Below are positions 43,644 to 51,497 of a DNA stretch of 59,551 nucleotides, one piece after another. Within the stretch, counting starts at the first letter, position 1. The number at the start of each line of letters is the position of its first letter. The notes under the pieces were generated by a model. The model was not told the DNA's origin. It saw nothing but the letters and a program-made list of their open reading frames with translations, and did no database searches. Location of the stretch: positions 1 through 59,551 of the forward strand of contig JAFQYG010000007.1 in assembly GCA_017406565.1 (NCBI GenBank), read 5' to 3'. Made by a program: the position numbers and the translations under genes. Source of the DNA: Candidatus Saccharimonadota bacterium (GTDB lineage: Bacteria; Patescibacteriota; Saccharimonadia; Saccharimonadales; Saccharimonadaceae).

Positions 43644-44417
43644 ATGTATTTAGGTATAGACATCGGAGGAACAAAAACATTAATCGCCCTCTTTACCAAG
43701 CGAGGGAGAGTGATCAGGAGAAAGAAGTTCCGCACCCCACAGGGTTCAAATACTTTCATCCAAGAGCTTGAAAACAATTTAAAGAGATTCGCTAAGTTTA
43801 AAGTGCGAAGTGTAGTAGTGGCAATACCGGGGCTTGTACAAAAAAATTATTCAGTTAAATTTGGTAATCGCAAATGGGACAATATTGATATTTTTACCCC
43901 TGTAAAAAACTTGTTCGACTGCCCAATTTGGTTTGAAAACGATGCTAACTTAGCAGCGCTTTTTGAGTCGTATAGGTTGCCTGGTAAGACAGTTTTCTTG
44001 ACATTTTCAACTGGTATTGGTGGAGGCGTAGCAGAAAAGAATCATATTTTGCCAGAGTCTAATCAATTTGAGCCTGGTCATAAACTCTATCAGTATAATG
44101 GTGAAGTGAAAGAGTGGGAAGATATCGCAGCAGCAAGTGCAATCGAAAACTATTATCATGTCGATAGAGCTACCGACCTTAGGAAGAAGCCTGTACTCGA
44201 GGATATAGCCAAGCGTATCTATCTTGGCTTACCAGATGTGGTCAAGGAATATCACCCCGATACTATTGTTCTAGGTGGCCCGATGGGTAAGATTTTTAAA
44301 CTATATGTTAAGTATCTACCTAATGATTTAGGTGTAAAATACCGGAGACCAAAACGCCCAAATGAATCAGTAATTTATGGATGTTATATCTACGCTAAGC
44401 AAAAGGAGCGGGAGTAA
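43644..44417 (+). CDS. ROK-family sugar kinase
   Basis: 257 residues, shorter than most ROK kinases (about 300). Phosphate-binding start MYLGIDIGGTKTLIALF, the catalytic Asp in WFENDANLAALFE, STGIGGGVAEK and a later ATP-binding region VLGGPMGKIF. The His in FEPGHKLYQ occupies the ExGH position, but the CxCGxxGC zinc loop is missing, so this is a divergent ROK. A glucokinase-like role is likely; sugar specificity is unknown. A TATAAT box (43632-43637) six bases before the ATG indicates leaderless mRNA. Confidence 0.82.
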   Translation: MYLGIDIGGTKTLIALFTKRGRVIRRKKFRTPQGSNTFIQELENNLKRFAKFKVRSVVVAIPGLVQKNYSVKFGNRKWDNIDIFTPVKNLFDCPIWFENDANLAALFESYRLPGKTVFLTFSTGIGGGVAEKNHILPESNQFEPGHKLYQYNGEVKEWEDIAAASAIENYYHVDRATDLRKKPVLEDIAKRIYLGLPDVVKEYHPDTIVLGGPMGKIFKLYVKYLPNDLGVKYRRPKRPNESVIYGCYIYAKQKERE

Positions 44418-44429
44418 TTCCCTTTTTCT

Positions 44430-44834
44430 ATGGATCAGACCTTCTTAGAGAGGCTAAAAGCAGATTACTCTGATTTTAAATTCCGTGAAGGTAAGAAATT
44501 TGCCTTTCGACCGCCAAAAACTATCATTTTGGCGCCAGGAGAGCCATTTTCAGAGCTTTTGACGTTACATGAGGTGTCTCATGCTATTTTAAAGCACAAG
44601 GACTTTAGAATGGACGTAGAGCGCCTTAAAATGGAAAATTCAGCGTGGGAGAAGGCAAAAGAATTAGCGAAAAAGTATGAGATTGAGGTGGACGAGGATT
44701 TGATCCAGGACGAATTAGATACTTATAGAGATTGGTTGCACCAAAAATCGCGTTGTCCAGTTTGCGGATTAACTAGGTTTCAAACACCTGATTCCCTGTA
44801 TCATTGTCCAAGATGTGAAGAATTTGCTAAATAA
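44430..44834 (+). CDS. Small HEXXH protein with C-terminal zinc ribbon
   Basis: 134 residues. LTLHEVSHAILKHKDFRMD contains HEVSH, a zinc-peptidase-type motif as in ImmA/IrrE-like or WLM-type proteins. The C-terminal CPVCGL (residues about 110-115) and CPRCEEF (125-131) form a zinc ribbon. The N-terminal FRPPKTIILAP is a beta strand. Small soluble metallopeptidase or metal-binding adaptor; substrate unknown. It follows the ROK gene by 12 bases on the same strand. Confidence 0.6.
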   Translation: MDQTFLERLKADYSDFKFREGKKFAFRPPKTIILAPGEPFSELLTLHEVSHAILKHKDFRMDVERLKMENSAWEKAKELAKKYEIEVDEDLIQDELDTYRDWLHQKSRCPVCGLTRFQTPDSLYHCPRCEEFAK

Positions 44835-44835
44835 A

Positions 44836-44887
44836 AATAACACCATTTTCGGATGGATTGCTCCAATTCCTTCAATGATGTTATTTT
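44836..44887. terminator. Convergent terminator
   Basis: AATAAC.CCATT (44836) pairs with AATGATGTTATT (ending 44885), followed by T on the plus side and preceded by A on the minus side. It lies between the HEXXH gene and the KGG gene, which converge. Confidence 0.65.
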
Positions 44888-44893
44888 GTCGGC

Positions 44894-45094
44894 TTAAGCC
44901 TTTTTAGCTGGGCCACGGCGAGAGATACGACCGCCCTTAGCACCAGCAACGCGAGCTAACGCAGGGTTAGCAGCGAAACCACCGGTGTGACCATTTTGGC
45001 CACCTTTTTTACCAATACGGGCATAGAATTCTTTACCGTATTTAGCTTTATTCGTTGCAGCAGCTTTCATGCCACCAGCTTTAGTTCCAGCCAT
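44894..45094 (-). CDS. KGG-repeat stress-type protein
   Basis: 66 residues, very basic and Gly/Ala-rich, with KGG-type repeats: AGGMKAAATNKAKYG, FYARIGKKGGQNGHTGG, ARVAGAKGGRISRRG. KGG/GsiB-like small proteins are usually general-stress, hydrophilin-like or nucleic-acid binding. A near-perfect promoter (45165-45193) and AGGAG suggest strong expression. Basic charge would suit DNA or RNA compaction, which is inference. Confidence 0.75.
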   Translation of the reverse strand: MAGTKAGGMKAAATNKAKYGKEFYARIGKKGGQNGHTGGFAANPALARVAGAKGGRISRRGPAKKA

Positions 45095-45164
45095 TCTAGA
45101 ACTCCTGTTCTGCCCACCAAATTCTTAAATTAATAACACCACCCTTTTAAGAGTGAATACCTTA

Positions 45165-45193
45165 ATTATAGCATAGTGCTTAGGGTTTGTCAA
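45165..45193 (-). promoter_or_regulatory. Consensus promoter of the KGG gene
   Basis: TTGACA (45193-45188), exactly 17 bases, TATAAT (45170-45165) on the minus strand. The most canonical promoter in the window. The leader to the ATG at 45094 is about 65 bases. Confidence 0.85.
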
Positions 45194-45282
45194 TATGCTA
45201 ATTCTAAAAAATATGTTTTAATATTTTTATAAAACCCGAACAAACAAAACATAAGTTTTGAACAATTTGTGGAAAAAAGTTG

Positions 45283-45311
45283 TTGACATTATGCATTTTG
45301 TGATATAAAAT
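45283..45311 (+). promoter_or_regulatory. Promoter of the two-hairpin small transcript
   Basis: TTGACA at 45283-45288, 17-base spacer, TAAAAT at 45306-45311, with an overlapping TG-A-TATAAA. Confidence 0.65.
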
Positions 45312-45317
45312 TGAATT

Positions 45318-45400
45318 AGTTTTAAGTAGATTAAACTGCGAGGCTACTTAAAATCACATGTATGACCTGGGAAAAGCGCCTCAAATGGGGCGTTTTTCCT
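45318..45400 (+). ncRNA. Candidate about 80-nt small RNA or attenuator before the GH30 gene
   Basis: After the promoter at 45283, a 10-bp hairpin TTTTAAGTAG/CTACTTAAAA (45320-45353) is followed by an intrinsic terminator: GGGAAAAGCGCC (45369-45380) with GGGCGTTTTTCC (45388-45399). Transcription would end about 20 bases before the GH30 coding sequence, which has its own TATAAT at 45405-45410. This is either a free-standing small RNA or an attenuator or riboswitch-type leader of the glycosidase gene. The ligand, if any, is unknown. Confidence 0.55.
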
Positions 45401-45420
45401 ATGTTATAATTATGACTATT

Positions 45421-46656
45421 ATGACTACCGAAATATTGATTAAAAATGATGTCGAACTGGGTGTTTGGCAAGGGATCGGTGGTGCTATTACTGAAGCGAC
45501 TGCATATAATTACTCAAAATTGAAACCTAAGAAGAGACAGAAGTTCTTAAATGCTTATTATGGTAAAAATGGCTTAGATTATCGTTGGGGTAGAATTAGT
45601 ATTGGCAGTAATGATTTTTGTCTTGAACCCTATGAATATACTAAGAAAGCAGATTTCAGTGATTTTTCTATCAAACATGACAAAAAATGGCTTTTACCGA
45701 TGCTGAAAGACGTTTTAAAGCAAAAAGAGTTATGCTTAGTCGCATCACCGTGGTCACCGCCAAAATGTTTGAAAATATCGCTTGGAGAGCATTTTTACAG
45801 TACTCTCAAGCCGTGGCATTATGATAATTATGCAAAATATATCCGTAAATGGTTAGAGGCTTATGAAAATGAAGGGATAAAAATTAGTTTTGTTACGCCA
45901 CAAAATGAACCAAAGGCGATTCAAATTTGGGAGTCTTGCAAATATTCGTATCGGGCGCAGAAAAAACTCGCTTATAAGTACTTAGTAAAGGAATTAGCGG
46001 GTTGTAATACAAAAATTTTACTCTGGGATCATAATAAAGAAATGTTAGAAAAAGTAGCCGATAAGCTATTTAATGGTAAATATGCTACGGAATATGGCTA
46101 CAAAGAAAAAATTGCCGGACTATGCTATCACTGGTATGATGGAACTTTTCCGGAGCAAATGTGGCGAGTGCGCCAAAAATATCCAGATATTATGATGCTA
46201 AGTTCGGAGATGTGTTGTGGCTTTTCATCCTATAATGAGCAAGAGTGGCAAAACGACGCAAAGATGTACCTAAGAGAATTATTCGCCGATATTAATACTG
46301 GAGCAAGTGCTTGGATAGACTGGAATATGCTTTTATCATGGCAAGGTGGCCCAAGCTATTGTAAAAACTACGTAAAAAGTCCTGTTATTTTAAACGAAAC
46401 AGAGGATGATTTTATCTTAACACCAATTTATTACGCCCTAAAAAAAGTGGCTGAATTATTCCCTGCTGATAGTAAGGTAGTACGATGTGAATATAAGTCG
46501 GATGATGTCGTAGCGATAGCCAGAAAAACAAAATCCGGTTGCAAGGTGGTTGTAGCGAATATATCTAATCAAGAACAAAAAGTTAGAATAAAACTTGGAA
46601 AAAGGAGCGAGGAAGTTGTTTTAAAAGAGTCTGATATTTTTAGTGTTCATATCTGA
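45421..46656 (+). CDS. Family GH30-like glycosidase
   Basis: 411 residues. N-terminal GVWQGIGGAITEATAYNY is the GH30 start. Acid/base E163 in VTPQNEPKAIQ and nucleophile E263 in MMLSSEMCCGF lie at the ends of barrel strands 4 and 7. The C-terminal part (VVRCEYKSDDVVAIA to the end) is the side beta-structure. No signal peptide, so it acts inside the cell or is exported by another route. GH30 includes beta-glucosidase and glucosylceramidase activities; specificity is not readable. ATG at 45421 is favoured; another ATG lies at 45412, one base after TATAAT. Confidence 0.82.
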   Translation: MTTEILIKNDVELGVWQGIGGAITEATAYNYSKLKPKKRQKFLNAYYGKNGLDYRWGRISIGSNDFCLEPYEYTKKADFSDFSIKHDKKWLLPMLKDVLKQKELCLVASPWSPPKCLKISLGEHFYSTLKPWHYDNYAKYIRKWLEAYENEGIKISFVTPQNEPKAIQIWESCKYSYRAQKKLAYKYLVKELAGCNTKILLWDHNKEMLEKVADKLFNGKYATEYGYKEKIAGLCYHWYDGTFPEQMWRVRQKYPDIMMLSSEMCCGFSSYNEQEWQNDAKMYLRELFADINTGASAWIDWNMLLSWQGGPSYCKNYVKSPVILNETEDDFILTPIYYALKKVAELFPADSKVVRCEYKSDDVVAIARKTKSGCKVVVANISNQEQKVRIKLGKRSEEVVLKESDIFSVHI

Positions 46657-46754
46657 AAAATGATTATACCTGAGTCGAGAGACAACAATAGTTTGCGGAA
46701 GACGTGTTTTGCATAACCCTAGAACTGGCAAGGTACTTAACAGAAATTTACCAC

Positions 46755-46781
46755 TAAAAAATCGGCCAAAATGCCGAATTT
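46755..46781 (-). terminator. Terminator of the tRNA pair
   Basis: Minus strand: TCGGC-ATTTTG-GCCGA then a T6 run, ten bases after the tRNA-Ile 3' end. Confidence 0.75.
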
Positions 46782-46790
46782 TATATAATC

Positions 46791-46867
46791 TGGTGGGGTT
46801 ATGTGGACTTGAACCACAGACCTCGTCATTATCAGTGACGCGCTCTAACCAGCTGAGCTATAACCCC
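46791..46867 (-). tRNA. tRNA-Ile (GAT), CCA encoded
   Basis: 77 nt on the minus strand. Acceptor GGGGTTA pairs with TAACCCC. D-arm GCTC-AGCTGGTTA-GAGC with the standard GG. Anticodon loop CTGATAA gives GAT. T-arm GTGG-TTCAAGT-CCAC standard. The Ile-Ala pair is usually in the 16S-23S spacer; here it is isolated from rRNA genes in this window. Confidence 0.95.
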
Positions 46868-46885
46868 AAATGTGTTAAATAAATA

Positions 46886-46962
46886 TGGTGGAGTAACAGG
46901 GACTCTAACCCTGGACCTCCGCCTTGCAAAGGCGGCGCTCTAAACAGCTGAGCTATTACCCC
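46886..46962 (-). tRNA. tRNA-Ala (TGC) with an atypical D-loop/T-loop pair
   Basis: 77 nt with encoded CCA. Acceptor GGGGTAA pairs with TTACTCC (one wobble). Anticodon loop TTTGCAA gives TGC. The D-loop reads AGCTGTTTA where G19 is expected (T seen), and the T-loop reads TTAGAGT where C56 is expected (A seen). The two changes are complementary and would keep a tertiary pair as U19-A56. All other stems are intact, so it looks functional. Confidence 0.9.
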
Positions 46963-47043
46963 ATGGTTTTATTTTACCTAATTTTTCAAAAAAGTCAACC
47001 TTGGTAAGAGATGTTTAAACTTAAAATGGGGGGTGTTTTAGAA

Positions 47044-47532
47044 TCATCGTCGTTGATTACACGGAACATCAATAGTATTAGTCCGGTAAACTATGTCGTA
47101 ACTTGATAAATCCATAGGTATCGAATCAAGGTACTGCTTTGCTGCGGCAGTGTTTTTTTCCGATTCACAACTATCTACAGAAACTACTATTCCCTTTTCT
47201 GCAGCGGTATTTTCTTCAACTGCCCAATACTCTACTACAAAATAGTCTCCATCAATATTTCTTTTATAATCGTATTCTGAGTAGGGCAAATAATCGGAAA
47301 GGGTATATTCATGCTCTTCGTTATATTCTGTGCTTACTGACAAATTTTGACCATCTGTAGTGGAAGTAGAGTCAGAGCTGTCGGAATTATCTCTGGGTTG
47401 ACTACCTGATAACCATAAAACTACGCATACTAAAAAACCAATAATAATTACTAGGCCAAGTCCTAAAGCTATCTTTTCTTTGGAAGATAGATTGTTCATT
47501 AGATTGCGCAATGGGTTAGGGTTACGTTCCAT
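47044..47532 (-). CDS. Small bitopic membrane protein, paralogue of the next gene upstream
   Basis: 162 residues. One membrane helix (about 21-43, ALGLGLVIIIGFLVCVVLWL), a Ser/Asp/Thr linker, then an extracellular domain: YTLSDYLPYSEYDY, a conserved Cys in VSVDSCESEKNTAAAKQYLDSIPMD, and SYDIVYRTNTIDVPC. The same layout recurs in the C-terminal part of the 263-residue protein and in the PEGA protein at 51490. Its ATG follows the upstream stop directly, with GGAGG in the end of that gene. Function unknown, envelope-located. Confidence 0.65.
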   Translation of the reverse strand: MERNPNPLRNLMNNLSSKEKIALGLGLVIIIGFLVCVVLWLSGSQPRDNSDSSDSTSTTDGQNLSVSTEYNEEHEYTLSDYLPYSEYDYKRNIDGDYFVVEYWAVEENTAAEKGIVVSVDSCESEKNTAAAKQYLDSIPMDLSSYDIVYRTNTIDVPCNQRR

Positions 47533-48324
47533 TTATTGATCCTCCGCACATATTACATCTATACCATCTTTTATTACGTAGTTTATTTGGTATTTCTCAA
47601 TTTTTGGAATGGTCTGGAGATAAGTATTGGCTTTTTTCTTGTTTTCTTCAACATTACATGGGCTAAGCGAAACCGTAATAGTATGAGTGTATTCATCGCC
47701 ATCAATATAAACATCTGAGCCTATATCATCATAATCAGCATTATTGATTGAATCAATTTGATATGGCAAGTATAGAGATAAGTCATAGGAATTGCGGTAC
47801 GTTCCTTGACAAAATGAGTTTGGATATTTTGCTTCTGAAACTGGTAAACAATCTACAATAGGCGTATTGTAAAAGTTTTTTTCCCAACTAAGAATAATTT
47901 TATATGACTGTTTAATAGAATCAATATCAATAATGAAGCTTACCTGATGAGATGTGTTGCCGGTGTCTTCGATCACACGACTGTCTTCTGTGTATGATTC
48001 TTCTCGAACTACTGCATCGTTGATTATACTTCTATCTAAATTTTCGTCTGTAGCAGAAACTACTTTCCAAAGCTCTTGTTCATATAGTTCTATTTCGGCT
48101 TGAGGAATATCTTTTAGAATACCTCTGTCGTCTAATGTACCGACGTGATCTTTCGGTTTAGATAGAATGCTATTTGCTACAGATATTATTATAATGATCA
48201 GTAACACTTGCAGGATGATTATTATTGTTATTTTTTGTTTACGAGATAGATTTTGTACCAAGGCTTTTAAACCTGATGAAGCTCTACTATGATTATAATT
48301 ATCCGTAGAATAGTCTTGATACAT
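47533..48324 (-). CDS. Bitopic membrane protein, paralogous family
   Basis: 263 residues. One helix (about 32-53, ITIIIILQVLLIIIIISVAN) and an extracellular part. The C-terminal segment (SLYLPYQID, VSLSPCNVEENKKKANTYLQTIPKIEKYQINYVIKDGIDVIC) repeats the pattern of the 162-residue neighbour, including two Cys that may form a disulfide. Starts three bases after the wall hydrolase stop. It probably works in the same surface complex as the hydrolase. Confidence 0.65.
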   Translation of the reverse strand: MYQDYSTDNYNHSRASSGLKALVQNLSRKQKITIIIILQVLLIIIIISVANSILSKPKDHVGTLDDRGILKDIPQAEIELYEQELWKVVSATDENLDRSIINDAVVREESYTEDSRVIEDTGNTSHQVSFIIDIDSIKQSYKIILSWEKNFYNTPIVDCLPVSEAKYPNSFCQGTYRNSYDLSLYLPYQIDSINNADYDDIGSDVYIDGDEYTHTITVSLSPCNVEENKKKANTYLQTIPKIEKYQINYVIKDGIDVICAEDQ

Positions 48325-48326
48325 TT

Positions 48327-51300
48327 TTAAATCCCTCCGTTTATATAAGCGTTTACGTCGATGAATTTATGATACTGGCCAGAAGTAAAGTTACTAATTG
48401 GTAGTGTTCTGATTTGGCCAGAAGTGCCACACCATGCGGCCTCACCAAATATAACCTGATTACCATTGATGCCGAGTATTACTCCTGTATGGCCTTCGGA
48501 ACTACTGCTTAGTCCTTCCGCATGCCTGACGCTAAAGATTGAATAAGCAACCGGCACATTACTTTCTTTCAAATTTGGAAATTTACCTTTATTTGCATTA
48601 TAGAAATTATCTGCAATATCTCCACCGTTGCCTAAGAAGTTAATACTCATACCTTTAAGATACTTGTGAATAAACCATTTGGAAAAATTAACACAGTTCC
48701 TATGGAGGTCACCGTTACAAGCATAACCCATTCCTGATATTTTAGCTAAATCAGCATCGAGATAAGCATCTACTACTTTCTGTGCTTCTTCTTTGGTTTT
48801 AAAACCACCTTCTACAATCGTACCGTCGCCACCATTGCTACCATTGTTATCTTCTTCAGGGCAAAGGTTGCATTCATTCCCGTTACTAGTAACGTTGCCA
48901 GTTTTGTTGTTTTTGTTTCTGTAAACTACTTCTTGGCCGTAAGGGTGATATTTGCTAATTCTACCATACCAGTCACCATGTGAAGCTTGTGCGGTTAGAG
49001 CTTCACCTTTTTCGCCTCTGAGGAAAATTGAAAAGTGTGATAGTTTCCCTCCTTTGTAATGGAAGATTACATCACCATCTTGAAGTTCGGATTCTTTAGT
49101 GCCATCAGTGTCTACTCTGTACCAACCATTTTCTCCCTCGTCTACCTCGGAAGGCACTATAGGAACTTTTCCTTGTCCGTTTTTGTGTTTTATGCGAGTA
49201 ACTAAACCTGAATATCTAAGCACGCCACCCACAAACACCCCACAGTCTTTGCCCATAGCTGTTTCACTAAAATTCGAGAATCCGTTGTCTTTTAATAACG
49301 TTTTCCAAACTTCCGGTTCTTTGGGGCCCCTAATCGTGGTTGTTGGATCTGTGCCTTCTGGCCAAGCAAAAAATCGTGCTACTGCTCCAATATTTTGGCT
49401 GTTCTGGACTGAAGAAGTTATAGTGCCAGTCGTTGAAGAAGTTTTAACCCCATCGGTAACCGATACACCGGCATTAGAGTTATTGGCATGCTTTGCACGA
49501 ATACGATATGTTTTACTGTTATAGCTTTTATGGTATTTAACAATGTGGCCAAAGGCAAAACTATGAAGCGAACCCTCAGCAACGTATAATTCACCAGTTG
49601 AATCCTCGACTACCATCCATGAGTGTTCTGCGCTAAGTAAAATATCACCCCCTTGCAATGATGACTTTTCGCCGTCCCATACAGTAACATCCCAGAGGTC
49701 ACTATGTTCCATAGCATGCTTCGCTTGCTCGTAGCCACCTACAGATGCAGTGGAAGTAAAACTTTTATCATAACCTGAATACCTTACTACCGTGGCAGTA
49801 AAACCACTACAGTATGCACCATATCTCCAGCTATATCTTCCATCCTGTGTGCCGTCAAAAAGACTAGTTTGTTTCCATAGATTTGCTTTTACCCAAGCTT
49901 TTTGAAATTCGAGGTTACCAGAGCCGGTACCGGGAAATTCAGTAGTTTGCCCAGGAGAAGTTAAGACAGACTCTAGTACTTTTCCTCTTGCTAATGTATA
50001 TTTTTCCTTGTCTGTCCCAAGTGGCCAAGCAAGAGCGGCACCTGTAGCATTAATATTCTTGCTCCCTTCAAAATTTGCGTCGCAAGAAGGTTTGCTACTG
50101 CCACCGCCTTTGGCACGATAAATCCACTGGTGATCATATTTTTTCCATTTGCCGCTAACAGCTTTAGTTATACGGCCCCAATTATCATTAGTATAACTAG
50201 CTTCTGCACGATAGAGCTTGCCATCTATTTCCGTAACTATCCACCAATGCTGACCAGTGCCGCTGCTTCTTCCTTTACCATAAACAATATCACCCGCTCT
50301 GAGTTTTGAAGTATCACCATCGTCCCATTCTATAAATTCCCATAGTTCAGGGTGTTTTTGAATATATGAATTAGTTTTGCCATAGTTTTTATCATAACCA
50401 GAGTATTTGACTACTGTTTCAACGAAATCTCCACAATCTGGCTGGTAAGTGTGGCCATGCCCCGATAATCCTAATTCTTCAACCGCATTAGCATATGCCG
50501 GAAAACGTCCTGAACCTTCCTTGGTGTGGTACTTTGACGAATCTGTGCCTTTTGGCCAGGCTAATTGCGCAGCAGTGTCGCTGATCGCTTTAGCGCCTCC
50601 TGTAATATCGGAATCATTGGAAACGTTTCCATCGCTGGTATCTGGTGTGTCGAGATCGTCTGAGCCGCTATCATTAGCTGCGCCAACTCCATCACAAGTT
50701 AAAGCTTTGTATGCAGTAAAAGCGCCCCACTGCTGGTCTTTAGCGCCCGCATCATAACTGCCATCTCCAGTATATTTTCCTACCCAATTACTATCTACTT
50801 GCGAGCTATTCGGATCACGTCTAGCATCATATCTATTCATAACATAAGGAGAACCTTCACCCCTATTAGCTTCCTCATCGCTGAATCCCATTTTTTTGGC
50901 TCTTTCAATATACACGGGCGCCGTACCGTTGTATCTGAAGAACATTTTTTTGACTCCATCGTCAGAATTTAAATCTAAACCGGAGCCATAACTATCATGC
51001 ACTAATTTAGCAGCAATGTTGGTCTGACGCTGAAATTCTTCATTAGAGATTTTCCCAGCTGGGTAAAAGGAATTACCATTTTTACCACCATCAGTATAAG
51101 AATATAGTTGATATGCACCCTGGCCATTGCTAGGATTATCTTGAGCTAAACCATGCTCTCTAAGGTGCAGTACTGCTAAAATTTCCCAAGGAAAACCATA
51201 CTCTTTAGCGGCTTTTTCGTAAAATGGTTGGTGATGCCTTACGGCTTCCATTTGTGCGTCTGTAAACACTTGAGTTCCTGCGTAGTTTTTATTACTACCA

Positions 51301-51497
51301 CAGATTTCACTGCTAGACCCCCCTCCGCTTTCTGTACTACAAGGTTCATAAAATAGAATATTATTTTGTGAAAACAAAGCTTCATCCTCTTCAGTTAGTG
51401 AAGATTTGGCAAATGTAGTTTGAGATATCATGGCGCTCAAAGAAAAGACTACGGTGACCAAAAGCATTATTCTTGTTTTGCTTATTATATTACTCAT
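48327..51497 (-). CDS. Giant secreted multidomain peptidoglycan hydrolase
   Basis: 1056 residues. Signal peptide (1-31, MLLVTVVFSLSAMIS then TFA). Residues about 75-190 resemble a lysozyme/transglycosylase-type domain (FYEKAAKEYGFPWEILAVLHLREHG, GQGAYQLYSY). Three tandem NlpC/P60-like domains begin LAWPKGTD, LAWPLGTD and FAWPEGTD, with Cys near 355 (PDCGDF), 563 (YCSGF) and 752 (DCGVF) and later His in QHWWIV, EHSWMV and SHFSIF. A CHAP-type domain ends the protein (Cys near 932 in RNCVNFSKW, His in GHTGVILG). It could cut glycan and stem peptides, plausibly of the actinobacterial host. Overlaps the PEGA-domain gene by eight bases. Confidence 0.82.
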   Translation of the reverse strand: MSNIISKTRIMLLVTVVFSLSAMISQTTFAKSSLTEEDEALFSQNNILFYEPCSTESGGGSSSEICGSNKNYAGTQVFTDAQMEAVRHHQPFYEKAAKEYGFPWEILAVLHLREHGLAQDNPSNGQGAYQLYSYTDGGKNGNSFYPAGKISNEEFQRQTNIAAKLVHDSYGSGLDLNSDDGVKKMFFRYNGTAPVYIERAKKMGFSDEEANRGEGSPYVMNRYDARRDPNSSQVDSNWVGKYTGDGSYDAGAKDQQWGAFTAYKALTCDGVGAANDSGSDDLDTPDTSDGNVSNDSDITGGAKAISDTAAQLAWPKGTDSSKYHTKEGSGRFPAYANAVEELGLSGHGHTYQPDCGDFVETVVKYSGYDKNYGKTNSYIQKHPELWEFIEWDDGDTSKLRAGDIVYGKGRSSGTGQHWWIVTEIDGKLYRAEASYTNDNWGRITKAVSGKWKKYDHQWIYRAKGGGSSKPSCDANFEGSKNINATGAALAWPLGTDKEKYTLARGKVLESVLTSPGQTTEFPGTGSGNLEFQKAWVKANLWKQTSLFDGTQDGRYSWRYGAYCSGFTATVVRYSGYDKSFTSTASVGGYEQAKHAMEHSDLWDVTVWDGEKSSLQGGDILLSAEHSWMVVEDSTGELYVAEGSLHSFAFGHIVKYHKSYNSKTYRIRAKHANNSNAGVSVTDGVKTSSTTGTITSSVQNSQNIGAVARFFAWPEGTDPTTTIRGPKEPEVWKTLLKDNGFSNFSETAMGKDCGVFVGGVLRYSGLVTRIKHKNGQGKVPIVPSEVDEGENGWYRVDTDGTKESELQDGDVIFHYKGGKLSHFSIFLRGEKGEALTAQASHGDWYGRISKYHPYGQEVVYRNKNNKTGNVTSNGNECNLCPEEDNNGSNGGDGTIVEGGFKTKEEAQKVVDAYLDADLAKISGMGYACNGDLHRNCVNFSKWFIHKYLKGMSINFLGNGGDIADNFYNANKGKFPNLKESNVPVAYSIFSVRHAEGLSSSSEGHTGVILGINGNQVIFGEAAWCGTSGQIRTLPISNFTSGQYHKFIDVNAYINGGI

